Shown: piece after piece, positions 53,695 to 63,668 of the stretch | Layout of the letters: each line of letters opens with the position of its first letter | Position numbering within the stretch: position 1 is the first letter of the stretch | Origin: Allolobophora icterica | Lineage: Eukaryota > Annelida > Clitellata > Crassiclitellata > Lumbricidae | Reading direction: 5' to 3' | NCBI GenBank assembly: GCA_963556255.1 | Contig: OY744616.1 | Span: 15,618,346-15,682,345, forward strand | Length of the DNA: 64,000 nt | Notes under the pieces: model-generated | The model's input: only the letters and a program-made list of their open reading frames with translations | Database searches by the model: none | Told to the model about the DNA's origin: nothing | Made by a program: the position numbers and the translations under genes

Positions 53695-53952
53695 AGCCCT
53701 AGGTTTTAGGTTTGGCGGTTTCCCTCGTAGAATGAAGTGACCAACGACTGTAGGCGGTTCAAGTAAGCATCTGTCGGCCAATGGGCGTTGATTTCATTTT
53801 GGTTTACACATCTTACAAGCATAGGCTGCTGAATTTAATTATATGCATAGCCTAGGCAACATCGTCCGCTTTGTGGAATGGAGGCGAGGCGCAGGGACGG
53901 TCGGTCGATCGGTGGTAGCCCCCACCCTAGGCCCTTCACCCTCCCTCTGGCC
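53695..53952 (+). repeat. Left TIR of copy 1
   Basis: The same 258-bp sequence occurs inverted at 58628-58885 and direct at 59223-59480. Three TIRs are visible; the fourth should lie just beyond the right edge of the window. Confidence 0.92.
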
Positions 53953-54437
53953 TACCCCGATCAATTGACCACTTGTATATATAACCGAGCTTTGGGTCGT
54001 AAACCTGTATATAAATGCCAGCTGTTGATGCTGTCACCGTTGCCTTATTATACCCGGAACACTAAAGACAATAAGCTGTATTTCATATTCTAAGAATTTG
54101 CACCAGTATCAGATGCTAATATACAGCCTAAGGAAGAGAGACTAGGTCACATGCCAAATTATGCTAATGAACTTAGGAAATGAACTTAGGAAATGTCCTT
54201 TCACAATTGAGTCTTGGTTTGCAGTACTCATTCTAGTTTGAATTTCGCTGCAGCAGAGTTGAGCTTCGTAATTTCTTCACTTCATAGCCATTTTAAATCG
54301 CATAGTCGATACAGCTTATATCTCGTGTCTGTATATTATATTATTATCTTATTTCAGTAGTGGACCTTATAGTAGTATAACATTGTATTTCGTTAGTGGA
54401 CATATATTAGTATCATTATATCGAACTATTTCCAAAG

Positions 54438-56321
54438 ATGGATGGAGACTACGCTGTACCAACGACACCGACTTCAGGTGTTGCAGTTGGCAACATGCGA
54501 ACATTTAAAAAACGGTTGTCTGATGGATCTACCAAGAGTTATAGCTACCCTTACGTTTCTGTAAGGAAACATTTTGAATTAACTTTTACAACCGACAGTG
54601 ATAAACTTAAATTTGAGCAAAAATGTGAGGACATTCGCTTGGCGTTGGGAGTAAAAAGTTTGAGAGAAGTTCTGGTGAAAGTCATAATGGATGTTGACAC
54701 CAATAAGCTCTCTTCTGCAACTCAACATCCGCAGCAGACACTCACGATGTCTTCAGTCACGGAAGAAGTAAGTGAATCAACTTCACTGACTGATCCAGCA
54801 TCTGTCACAGCAGCAATATCAGCAGCTCCAGCAACAGCTTTGGAGACTGCACATGAGAATTTTGTTGGGCAGTGCTCCAGCATTGCCCAGTTGATCGACA
54901 CAATCTCACAACATTCATCCACATGTGTGACGCCGTATTCAGTGAAGTCATGGACACACAGTGGTCATGTGCTGTCGGTGGATATGGAGTGTGCGAAAAA
55001 ACACTCCTTTCAGTGGAGTTCCTCATCCACAATAGACAGCGAGCGGAAGGAATTTGAAGTCAACCACCGAGTGATGTTGAGCTACCTGGCCTCTGGTATG
55101 ACACCCATACAGTACGAGCGCTTTAGCGACTTCAGTCGGTTTGGACTATTGTCAGACCTTTTCCGCAGGAGGAATATGGTTACATTTAGTGCCATTTCTG
55201 AGAACCTGCGAAAGCAATCTATATTTGGCGCTAGAGCGCAGGAGTCTTCACTGTCGCCTGATGGAGCTATCTCTATAATGACTGACGCACGACATCATTG
55301 TAGACGAAATAGTTATCACACCGACCATGTTGCTATCGGGTTGAAAACTCACAAAGTCGTTGATATTCAACACATTAACGGGAATGATGATAACTGTTCA
55401 CAGCGTCACGAGGCAGTGGGATTCGACAGGATGTACGAGAGCCTGGATCTCAGCAACATTAAAGTTGCCCATCATGTGCATGATCGAAACATGACAATCA
55501 ACAAGCGCCTACGTGAGAGGAAGCAAGCCAGGAATTCCAATGACCGCTGGCACTGCACCCGTCCTATAACAGCCGGGGTGAAAAAAATTGGGCAAGGAGC
55601 ACAAAAAAACATTGGAAAAACATGGCATCCCGAGCTTTCTGACAAGGGTGCTGCCATTCGAAACCACGTCTATTGGTGTATGGACAATTGCAATGGAGAT
55701 GCCCAAACCCTGCGTAAGCTCATAGAATCATGCATCCCTCATTTTCAGAACAACCACAGCAAGTGCCATGAAACTTCCCACTGCAAAGAGCCGGGGCATA
55801 TGATTGAAGTTCGAATTGTTTCAAATGAGGCTGCAATTACAATGCTCCAGGACTTTCTTCGGTCGTTGGTAGTGTACAAGCACGCTGAAGATTATGTCAA
55901 AGGCCACGACACATTTTATGTGGAAAGTTTTAATAACGTTTGTCTGATCTATCTGGATAAACGGATACACTACGGGAATTTAATGTACGAGCTGCGGAGC
56001 AATCTGGCTGTCTTGGACTGGAACGAACACGTCGACAGACCATACACGTCTATATGCACGACTGTTCGTTCGAAAAACCCACGTCGCCAAATCGGGAAAA
56101 AAGTGTATCGGCGCAAGACCTACGTATTTGTTGAGAACATTTGGAATTTGTACATTGCCGTGTGGTCAGCATCTAAAGCAATATCGGAGTCTGTGACAGA
56201 AACTTCTGCAGATAAGGAGACCTGCCAGAGTGAAATCTCTTCGGACGAATCCGATGACGACCAATTAGGAGACAGTGAGAGCTTTTCAAATGAAAGCAAT
56301 GCACCCTACACAGTAGAATAA
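54438..56321 (+). CDS. Kolobok-like DDE transposase, copy 1
   Basis: An intact 627-residue frame without introns. Residues 20-90 look like a small basic DNA-binding region (MRTFKKRL, SVRKHFELTF, KVIMD); 90-165 is Ser/Thr/Ala-rich. The core reads SIMTDARHHCRRNSYHTDHV, later VAHHVHDRNMTINKRL, YWCMDNCNGD, HFQNNHSKC, FYVESFNNVCLIYLDKRIHY and LAVLDWNEHV. Kolobok transposases share the WC...CNGD, HF.N.H...C and E.(F/Y)...Y..KR.H motifs. I propose Asp283, Asp349 and Glu496 as the catalytic triad. A Ser/Asp/Glu-rich acidic tail ends the protein. Superfamily placement is from remembered motif patterns, not a search. Confidence 0.8.
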   Translation: MDGDYAVPTTPTSGVAVGNMRTFKKRLSDGSTKSYSYPYVSVRKHFELTFTTDSDKLKFEQKCEDIRLALGVKSLREVLVKVIMDVDTNKLSSATQHPQQTLTMSSVTEEVSESTSLTDPASVTAAISAAPATALETAHENFVGQCSSIAQLIDTISQHSSTCVTPYSVKSWTHSGHVLSVDMECAKKHSFQWSSSSTIDSERKEFEVNHRVMLSYLASGMTPIQYERFSDFSRFGLLSDLFRRRNMVTFSAISENLRKQSIFGARAQESSLSPDGAISIMTDARHHCRRNSYHTDHVAIGLKTHKVVDIQHINGNDDNCSQRHEAVGFDRMYESLDLSNIKVAHHVHDRNMTINKRLRERKQARNSNDRWHCTRPITAGVKKIGQGAQKNIGKTWHPELSDKGAAIRNHVYWCMDNCNGDAQTLRKLIESCIPHFQNNHSKCHETSHCKEPGHMIEVRIVSNEAAITMLQDFLRSLVVYKHAEDYVKGHDTFYVESFNNVCLIYLDKRIHYGNLMYELRSNLAVLDWNEHVDRPYTSICTTVRSKNPRRQIGKKVYRRKTYVFVENIWNLYIAVWSASKAISESVTETSADKETCQSEISSDESDDDQLGDSESFSNESNAPYTVE

Positions 56322-57241
56322 CCGTAAGAGCTGTGACAATATTGTATGATACACTAAAATCAAACATATCAGTGCTACATAACCATCAACCGTCATTACA
56401 CATAACCACCTTAGCATTCTGCTGTCTACTCTGCTTGACCTCCCCGGATTTTGGCCTGGCATAGGACAGAGAGATGTGTGGCAGAGCTGATGTGTGGCAG
56501 AGCTGACTGCTATCACACGCGTCCACAGGTGGCGGATAGTGGAACGCCCTCTAGAAATAGAGGTCAGCTGCGAAATAAGCAGGGTTATATCTGACGAATA
56601 AGCAGTCGCGGACCAACAGCGGCAAGGCTAGTAGGGCACACTGTAGAAAAAGAGTGGCATTTTGCTTGACAACTAAAAGCTGCAAATATCCAATAACAGC
56701 CTTGTGACATGGGAGCACATGACTCAATTTAAATAAGCCTGATGACCCTCTGCCTAGCGGGCATGTGTTCATCACCAAGACTAGGTCCACAGCGGAAAAC
56801 TGTGGTTGATGCCACGAAGGGCATCCGATCTGTAACAAGATGCTCCAATCTGTATAAAAATGAATCTGTGGCTTACCCCCCCTCAACGAGGTCCTAATCC
56901 AAGCAAGAAAAAAAGAAGATTGAACGGACAAGGGACTGTGGCCATTGCAAAATTGATTTGACATAGCACTTATGAAAAACCTAGTCTCCGTAACGTGGTT
57001 TTCGTGTGGCGCCGAGCAATTGAGGGCAATTCAGGTTTAAATCCACCTCTGAGTAGGAATCTTGAAGAGGCGCTATATAAATTTAAAATGGGGGAATGTT
57101 ATGTTACATTGAATCATAGCTATGACAGGTGTACATAAGCAGCTCACAATCGATAAAATTCTGCTTTATGTCAGAAAGTAAGTGTACAATAAAAATCTCT
57201 CTGTCTAAACAAAGTCCGGCGAATTATCCAAAGTATCAATG
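56322..57241. other. Region between the two transposon genes, with retrotransposon remnants
   Basis: Positions 56790-56905 (gaagggcatccgatctgtaac in part, ctgtataaaaatgaatctg) resemble an RTE-type LINE 3' region. Positions 57035-57090 carry gaatcttgaagaggcgctat, the LINE tail seen at 49505. Both recur in copy 2, so they were in the element before it multiplied. A minus-strand frame of 137 codons (56551-56964) overlaps them and is not convincing. Confidence 0.5.
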
Positions 57242-58149
57242 TTACTCCCACTTGTGGCCCATGTAAGGCGTGCCTGTTGGATTCGGATACAACGATCTCA
57301 CTTTTCGCACTACGCAATCTGGCATTATTTCCCGCATGTGAAGTACACCGTTCGATTCCGTTAGTTTCTTGGCCAGATATAATGGGCTCGTCCACCCACC
57401 CAAGTTGCAAATGATCTTCCAATATTTTCCATAAATTACTCTTCGTATTGGACTGTTAGCTGCATGCGCTGCTTGTCCTCCGCCAAGCCAACCTGGAGAT
57501 GCAGAACCCACGCACGGAGAGAGAAAACAAAGAGGACAGGCGCCTTCCGATTGATGATTTTCACCCTGCAGCTGCAAATGATCAGCTGACACTTGAATGT
57601 CATGACTGTTTTGAGCCTCAATTTCTGACTCTGTACTATTTCCATTGGACGCGACCAAGACCTCCTTCGAAGCGGCATCCATACAAGATTTTCTTCTCTT
57701 TGGTGGTTCCAACTCTGCAATTGGAACAAAGGCAGTTTCGATTGGTTGGAGATATATTTATAATGTCATCAACATACAATTAGCTCTTTCGACTTGACTT
57801 GAACGACAGCTTAGCTGGGTTATGCATATGTTTATTGTCTTATTACATATCGTAATAATAATAATCATGGTAATTTTAATAATTACATTTTTAATTGGCC
57901 ATTTATTATCATTACTGCTGTTACTGCTGTTCACATCAGTTGTCATTATACTAACATTGCTGATGTTATTATTACTATGTATTTCTATAGCATGGTTTGA
58001 GCTAAATATTTGCAAGGATAATAAATGCAATTTAATTTAATATTTATAAATCTTAGTTCAATCTTATTTGCGCACGTATAGCGCTACCTGAAGAACAATA
58101 GGGCCTACTTGTACAGGGTTCACCACACAAAACAATTTATACAATTTCA

Positions 58150-58193
<44 letters not shown>

Positions 58194-58309
58194 GCATCGT
58201 CTTCATAATTACCAATTTTTTCAAAATTCCAGTTGTTGTGAGCAAAAAATGCCCGTATGGCTTCCTCTTGATCGCCATCTACCACAATAGTAAGTTCGTA
58301 TTTGTTCAT
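57242..58309 (-). CDS. Transposon second gene, two exons, copy 1 (189 residues)
   Basis: Exons are complement 58213-58309 and 57242-57714, joined by AAATTG|GTAATT and ttccaattgcag|AG. Exon 1 encodes MNKYELTIVVDGDQEEAIRA and FFAHNNWNFEKI; exon 2 begins ELEPPKRRKSC with a nuclear-localisation-like PPKRRK. The C-terminal half has a CPLCFLSPC cluster, YGKYWKIICNLGGW, MREIMPDCVVRKVRSLYP and YMGHKWE, a compact Cys/His-containing domain that may bind zinc. I recall similar wording in proteins linked to transposons but cannot name a domain. It runs towards the transposase gene. The intron holds a (TA)n run. Function unknown; a transposition accessory or DNA-binding role is inference. Confidence 0.65.
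58145..58192. repeat. (TA)n microsatellite in transposon gene intron
   Basis: A pure TA run in the intron of the second gene. Its length differs by 2 bp from the copy-2 run at 59917-59956, one of the few differences between the arms. Confidence 0.9.
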
Positions 58310-58627
58310 GGCAATCTAATCGCATATAGAAACTACAGACTTGTTTCTCAACCCTGTAAGTATCTTCATAGCAATGAACTCCATAGTAATATGAGTGTAT
58401 GGGGGGGTAAATTTGGATAATTGGAACAACTTCTATACATTCTAGAAGTACAGGTATGACCTCTAGCCAGCTTACCTGGCTTTCGTATACACAAATTAGT
58501 CGACCCACAGCTCGGTTATATATATACAAGTGGTCAATTGATCGAGGTAGGGCCTGTACGGGGTATGCCCTGTCGGGTCTAGTCTGCCCTAGCGATGCAT
58601 CTCCATCCATCCGTCCGACCGCTAGAG

Positions 58628-58885
58628 GGCCAGAGGGAGGGTGAAGGGCCTAGGGTGGGGGCTACCACCGATCGACCGACCGTCCCTGCGCCTCGCCTCC
58701 ATTCCACAAAGCGGACGATGTTGCCTAGGCTATGCATATAATTAAATTCAGCAGCCTATGCTTGTAAGATGTGTAAACCAAAATGAAATCAACGCCCATT
58801 GGCCGACAGATGCTTACTTGAACCGCCTACAGTCGTTGGTCACTTCATTCTACGAGGGAAACCGCCAAACCTAAAACCTAGGGCT
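58628..58885 (-). repeat. Right TIR of copy 1
   Basis: Inverted match to 53695-53952. Inward, 58539-58627 holds the extra 89 bp (gtacggggtatgccctgtcg, cggacggatgg inverted) absent from the left end. Confidence 0.92.
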
Positions 58886-58889
58886 TTAA

Positions 58890-59218
58890 AAGACATTTGA
58901 ATGTCTGTTAAATGGTGCAGTTGTGAGAAATTCGGACGATGGAACTGCTATGTATGTGTCTTTGTGTGGGTGCGTACTCCCTATTGTTTGTGCTCATAGT
59001 GGTAGTATGGTTCAAGGGGGAATGGGAGGGAGGGTGTGGACCTTCTATTGTGTGTACTTATAGTAAACCTGTGGTTGGAGGGGAAGGTAAGGGGAGGGGT
59101 GGAGCCTTCCATTGTCTGTGCTCATAGTAGCCCTGTGTTTGGAGTGGAAGGTGAGAGGAGGGGTGGAGCCTTCCATTGTCTGCGTTCATAATAGCTCTTA
59201 TGTAACTACTCCAAGGGC
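58890..59218. other. Spacer between the two inverted transposon copies
   Basis: About 330 bp of host DNA with three imperfect 60-bp units (ggtggagccttccattgtct, gctcatagtagccctgtg). The unit is related, inverted, to 53060-53165. The left part (gacgatggaactgctatgta) is related, direct, to 53195-53222. The locus was therefore already repetitive before the insertions. Confidence 0.7.
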
Positions 59219-59798
59219 TTAAAGCCCTAGGTTTTAGGTTTGGCGGTTTCCCTCGTAGAATGAAGTGACCAACGACTGTAGGCGGTTCAAGTAAGCATCT
59301 GTCGGCCAATGGGCGTTGATTTCATTTTGGTTTACACATCTTACAAGCATAGGCTGCTGAATTTAATTATATGCATAGCCTAGGCAACATCGTCCGCTTT
59401 GTGGAATGGAGGCGAGGCGCAGGGACGGTCGGTCGATCGGTGGTAGCCCCCACCCTAGGCCCTTCACCCTCCCTCTGGCCCTCTAGCGGTCGGACGGATG
59501 GATGGAGATGCATCGCTAGGGCAGACTAGACCCGACAGGGCATACCCCGTACAGGCCCTACCTCGATCAATTGACCACTTGTATATATATAACCGAGCTG
59601 TGGGTCGACTAATTTGTGTATACGAAAGCCAGGTAAGCTGGCTAGAGGTCATACCTGTACTTCTAGAATGTATACAAGTTGTTCCAATTATCCAAATTTA
59701 CCCCCCCATACACTCATATTACTATGGAGTTCATTGCTATGAAGATACTTACAGGGTTGAGAAACAAGTCTGTAGTTTCTATATGCGATTAGATTGCC

Positions 59799-59914
59799 AT
59801 GAACAAATACGAACTTACTATTGTGGTAGATGGCGATCAAGAGGAAGCCATACGGGCATTTTTTGCTCACAACAACTGGAATTTTGAAAAAATTGGTAAT
59901 TATGAAGACGATGC

Positions 59915-59956
<42 letters not shown>

Positions 59957-60864
59957 TGAAATTGTATAAATTGTTTTGTGTGGTGAACCCTGTACAAGTA
60001 GGCCCTATTGTTCTTCAGGTAGCGCTATACGTGCGCAAATAAGATTGAACTAAGATTTATAAATATTAAATTAAATTGCATTTATTATCCTTGCAAATAT
60101 TTAGCTCAAACCATGCTATAGAAATACATAGTAATAATAACATCAGCAATGTTAGTATAATGACAACTGATGTGAACAGCAGTAACAGCAGTAATGATAA
60201 TAAATGGCCAATTAAAAATGTAATTATTAAAATTACCATGATTATTATTATTACGATATGTAATAAGACAATAAACATATGCATAACCCAGCTAAGCTGT
60301 CGTTCAAGTCAAGTCGAAAGAGCTAATTGTATGTTGATGACATTATAAATATATCTCCAACCAATCGAAACTGCCTTTGTTCCAATTGCAGAGTTGGAAC
60401 CACCAAAGAGAAGAAAATCTTGTATGGATGCCGCTTCGAAGGAGGTCTTGGTCGCGTCCAATGGAAATAGTACAGAGTCAGAAATTGAGGCTCAAAACAG
60501 TCATGACATTCAAGTGTCAGCTGATCATTTGCAGCTGCAGGGTGAAAATCATCAATCGGAAGGCGCCTGTCCTCTTTGTTTTCTCTCTCCGTGCGTGGGT
60601 TCTGCATCTCCAGGTTGGCTTGGCGGAGGACAAGCAGCGCATGCAGCTAACAGTCCAATACGAAGAGTAATTTATGGAAAATATTGGAAGATCATTTGCA
60701 ACTTGGGTGGGTGGACGAGCCCATTATATCTGGCCAAGAAACTAACGGAATCGAACGGTGTACTTCACATGCGGGAAATAATGCCAGATTGCGTAGTGCG
60801 AAAAGTGAGATCGTTGTATCCGAATCCAACAGGCACGCCTTACATGGGCCACAAGTGGGAGTAA
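59799..60864 (+). CDS. Transposon second gene, two exons, copy 2 (189 residues)
   Basis: Exons 59799-59895 and 60392-60864 join in frame to the same protein as in copy 1, with no coding difference seen. The start ATG follows gattgcc. No other in-frame ATG precedes the PPKRRK exon, which supports the spliced start. Both copies being intact speaks for a real, recently active gene. Confidence 0.65.
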
Positions 60865-61784
60865 CATTGATACTTTGGATAATTCGCCGGACTTTGTTTA
60901 GACAGAGAGATTTTTATTGTACACTTACTTTCTGACATAAAGCAGAATTTTATCGATTGTGAGCTGCTTATGTACACCTGTCATAGCTATGATTCAATGT
61001 AACATAACATTCCCCCATTTTAAATTTATATAGCGCCTCTTCAAGATTCCTACTCAGAGGTGGATTTAAACCTGAATTGCCCTCAATTGCTCGGCGCCAC
61101 ACGAAAACCACGTTACGGAGACTAGGTTTTTCATAAGTGCTATGTCAAATCAATTTTGCAATGGCCACAGTCCCTTGTCCGTTCAATCTTCTTTTTTTCT
61201 TGCTTGGATTAGGACCTCGTTGAGGGGGGGTAAGCCACAGATTCATTTTTATACAGATTGGAGCATCTTGTTACAGATCGGATGCCCTTCGTGGCATCAA
61301 CCACAGTTTTCCGCTGTGGACCTAGTCTTGGTGATGAACACATGCCCGCTAGGCAGAGGGTCATCAGGCTTATTTAAATTGAGTCATGTGCTCCCATGTC
61401 ACAAGGCTGTTATTGGATATTTGCAGCTTTTAGTTGTCAAGCAAAATGCCACTCTTTTTCTACAGTGTGCCCTACTAGCCTTGCCGCTGTTGGTCCGCGA
61501 CTGCTTATTCGTCAGATATAACCCTGCTTATTTCGCAGCTGACCTCTATTTCTAGAGGTCGTTCCACTATCCGCCACCTGTGGACGCGTGTGATAGCAGT
61601 CAGCTCTGCCACACATCAGCTCTGCCACACATCTCTCTGTCCTATGCCAGGCCAAAATCCGGGGAGGTCAAGCAGAGTAGACAGCAGAATGCTAAGGTGG
61701 TTATGTGTAATGACGGTTGATGGTTATGTAGCACTGATATGTTTGATTTTAGTGTATCATACAATATTGTCACAGCTCTTACGG

Positions 61785-63668
61785 TTATTCTACTGTGTAG
61801 GGTGCATTGCTTTCATTTGAAAAGCTCTCACTGTCTCCTAATTGGTCGTCATCGGATTCGTCCGAAGAGATTTCACTCTGGCAGGTCTCCTTATCTGCAG
61901 AAGTTTCTGTCACAGACTCCGATATTGCTTTAGATGCTGACCACACGGCAATGTACAAATTCCAAATGTTCTCAACAAATACGTAGGTCTTGCGCCGATA
62001 CACTTTTTTCCCGATTTGGCGACGTGGGTTTTTCGAACGAACAGTCGTGCATATAGACGTGTATGGTCTGTCGACGTGTTCGTTCCAGTCCAAGACAGCC
62101 AGATTGCTCCGCAGCTCGTACATTAAATTCCCGTAGTGTATCCGTTTATCCAGATAGATCAGACAAACGTTATTAAAACTTTCCACATAAAATGTGTCGT
62201 GGCCTTTGACATAATCTTCAGCGTGCTTGTACACTACCAACGACCGAAGAAAGTCCTGGAGCATTGTAATTGCAGCCTCATTTGAAACAATTCGAACTTC
62301 AATCATATGCCCCGGCTCTTTGCAGTGGGAAGTTTCATGGCACTTGCTGTGGTTGTTCTGAAAATGAGGGATGCATGATTCTATGAGCTTACGCAGGGTT
62401 TGGGCATCTCCATTGCAATTGTCCATACACCAATAGACGTGGTTTCGAATGGCAGCACCCTTGTCAGAAAGCTCGGGATGCCATGTTTTTCCAATGTTTT
62501 TTTGTGCTCCTTGCCCAATTTTTTTCACCCCGGCTGTTATAGGACGGGTGCAGTGCCAGCGGTCATTGGAATTCCTGGCTTGCTTCCTCTCACGTAGGCG
62601 CTTGTTGATTGTCATGTTTCGATCATGCACATGATGGGCAACTTTAATGTTGCTGAGATCCAGGCTCTCGTACATCCTGTCGAATTCCACTGCCTCGTGA
62701 CGCTGTGAACAGTTATCATCATTCCCGTTAATGTGTTGAATATCAACGACTTTGTGAGTTTTCAACCCGATAGCAACATGGTCGGTGTGATAACTATTTC
62801 GTCTACAATGATGTCGTGCGTCAGTCATTATAGAGATAGCTCCATCAGGCGACAGTGAAGACTCCTGCGCTCTAGCGCCAAATATAGATTGCTTTCGCAG
62901 GTTCTCAGAAATGGCACTAAATGTAACCATATTCCTCCTGCGGAAAAGGTCTGACAATAGTCCAAACCGACTGAAGTCGCTAAAGCGCTCGTACTGTATG
63001 GGTGTCATACCAGAGGCCAGGTAGCTCAACATCACTCGGTGGTTGACTTCAAATTCCTTCCGCTCGCTGTCTATTGTGGATGAGGAACTCCACTGAAAGG
63101 AGTGTTTTTTCGCACACTCCATATCCACCGACAGCACATGACCACTGTGTGTCCATGACTTCACTGAATACGGCGTCACACATGTGGATGAATGTTGTGA
63201 GATTGTGTCGATCAACTGGGCAATGCTGGAGCACTGCCCAACAAAATTCTCATGTGCAGTCTCCAAAGCTGTTGCTGGAGCTGCTGATATTGCTGCTGTG
63301 ACAGATGCTGGATCAGTCAGTGAAGTTGATTCACTTACTTCTTCCGTGACTGAAGACATCGTGAGTGTCTGCTGCGGATGTTGAGTTGCAGAAGAGAGCT
63401 TATTGGTGTCAACATCCATTATGACTTTCACCAGAACTTCTCTCAAACTTTTTACTCCCAACGCCAAGCGAATGTCCTCACATTTTTGCTCAAATTTAAG
63501 TTTATCACTGTCGGTTGTAAAAGTTAATTCAAAATGTTTCCTTACAGAAACGTAAGGGTAGCTATAACTCTTGGTAGATCCATCAGACAACCGTTTTTTA
63601 AATGTTCGCATGTTGCCAACTGCAACACCTGAAGTCGGTGTCGTTGGTACAGCGTAGTCTCCATCCAT
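61785..63668 (-). CDS. Kolobok-like DDE transposase, copy 2
   Basis: An intact 627-residue frame, identical to copy 1 except residue 328, which is Glu here and Gly in copy 1 (HEAVEFDRM against HEAVGFDRM), between the first two proposed catalytic Asp residues. One of the two forms may be impaired; which one is ancestral cannot be told here. All proposed catalytic residues are present. Confidence 0.8.
   Translation of the reverse strand: MDGDYAVPTTPTSGVAVGNMRTFKKRLSDGSTKSYSYPYVSVRKHFELTFTTDSDKLKFEQKCEDIRLALGVKSLREVLVKVIMDVDTNKLSSATQHPQQTLTMSSVTEEVSESTSLTDPASVTAAISAAPATALETAHENFVGQCSSIAQLIDTISQHSSTCVTPYSVKSWTHSGHVLSVDMECAKKHSFQWSSSSTIDSERKEFEVNHRVMLSYLASGMTPIQYERFSDFSRFGLLSDLFRRRNMVTFSAISENLRKQSIFGARAQESSLSPDGAISIMTDARHHCRRNSYHTDHVAIGLKTHKVVDIQHINGNDDNCSQRHEAVEFDRMYESLDLSNIKVAHHVHDRNMTINKRLRERKQARNSNDRWHCTRPITAGVKKIGQGAQKNIGKTWHPELSDKGAAIRNHVYWCMDNCNGDAQTLRKLIESCIPHFQNNHSKCHETSHCKEPGHMIEVRIVSNEAAITMLQDFLRSLVVYKHAEDYVKGHDTFYVESFNNVCLIYLDKRIHYGNLMYELRSNLAVLDWNEHVDRPYTSICTTVRSKNPRRQIGKKVYRRKTYVFVENIWNLYIAVWSASKAISESVTETSADKETCQSEISSDESDDDQLGDSESFSNESNAPYTVE

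Larger units (their letters stand above)
53691..58889 (+). mobile_element. TTAA-flanked Kolobok-like DNA transposon, copy 1 (complete)
   Basis: The element body is 53695-58885 (5191 bp), flanked by TTAA at 53691-53694 and 58886-58889. Its ends AGCCCTAGGTTTTAGG and CCTAAAACCTAGGGCT start TIRs of 258 bp (53695-53952 and 58628-58885) that look identical. Inward of these the homology continues with an 89-bp segment missing on the left. It carries a transposase gene rightward, a second gene leftward and retrotransposon remnants between them. TTAA targets are used by piggyBac and Kolobok; the protein pattern points to Kolobok. Confidence 0.88.

Noticed and set aside
53479..53781. Frame sharing MADRCLLEPP wording with 59058-59309
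   Set aside because: The shared part is simply the transposon TIR read on the minus strand; the rest differs.
56551..56964. 137-codon minus-strand frame inside the TTAA element (also 61142-61555)
   Set aside because: It overlaps retrotransposon 3' remnants and has no recognisable pattern. Its conservation between copies is explained by recent duplication.
53691..58889. Assignment of the TTAA element to piggyBac
   Set aside because: The TTAA target fits, but ends starting AGCCCTAGG and the CNGD and ESFNN protein motifs fit Kolobok better. A profile search would settle it.
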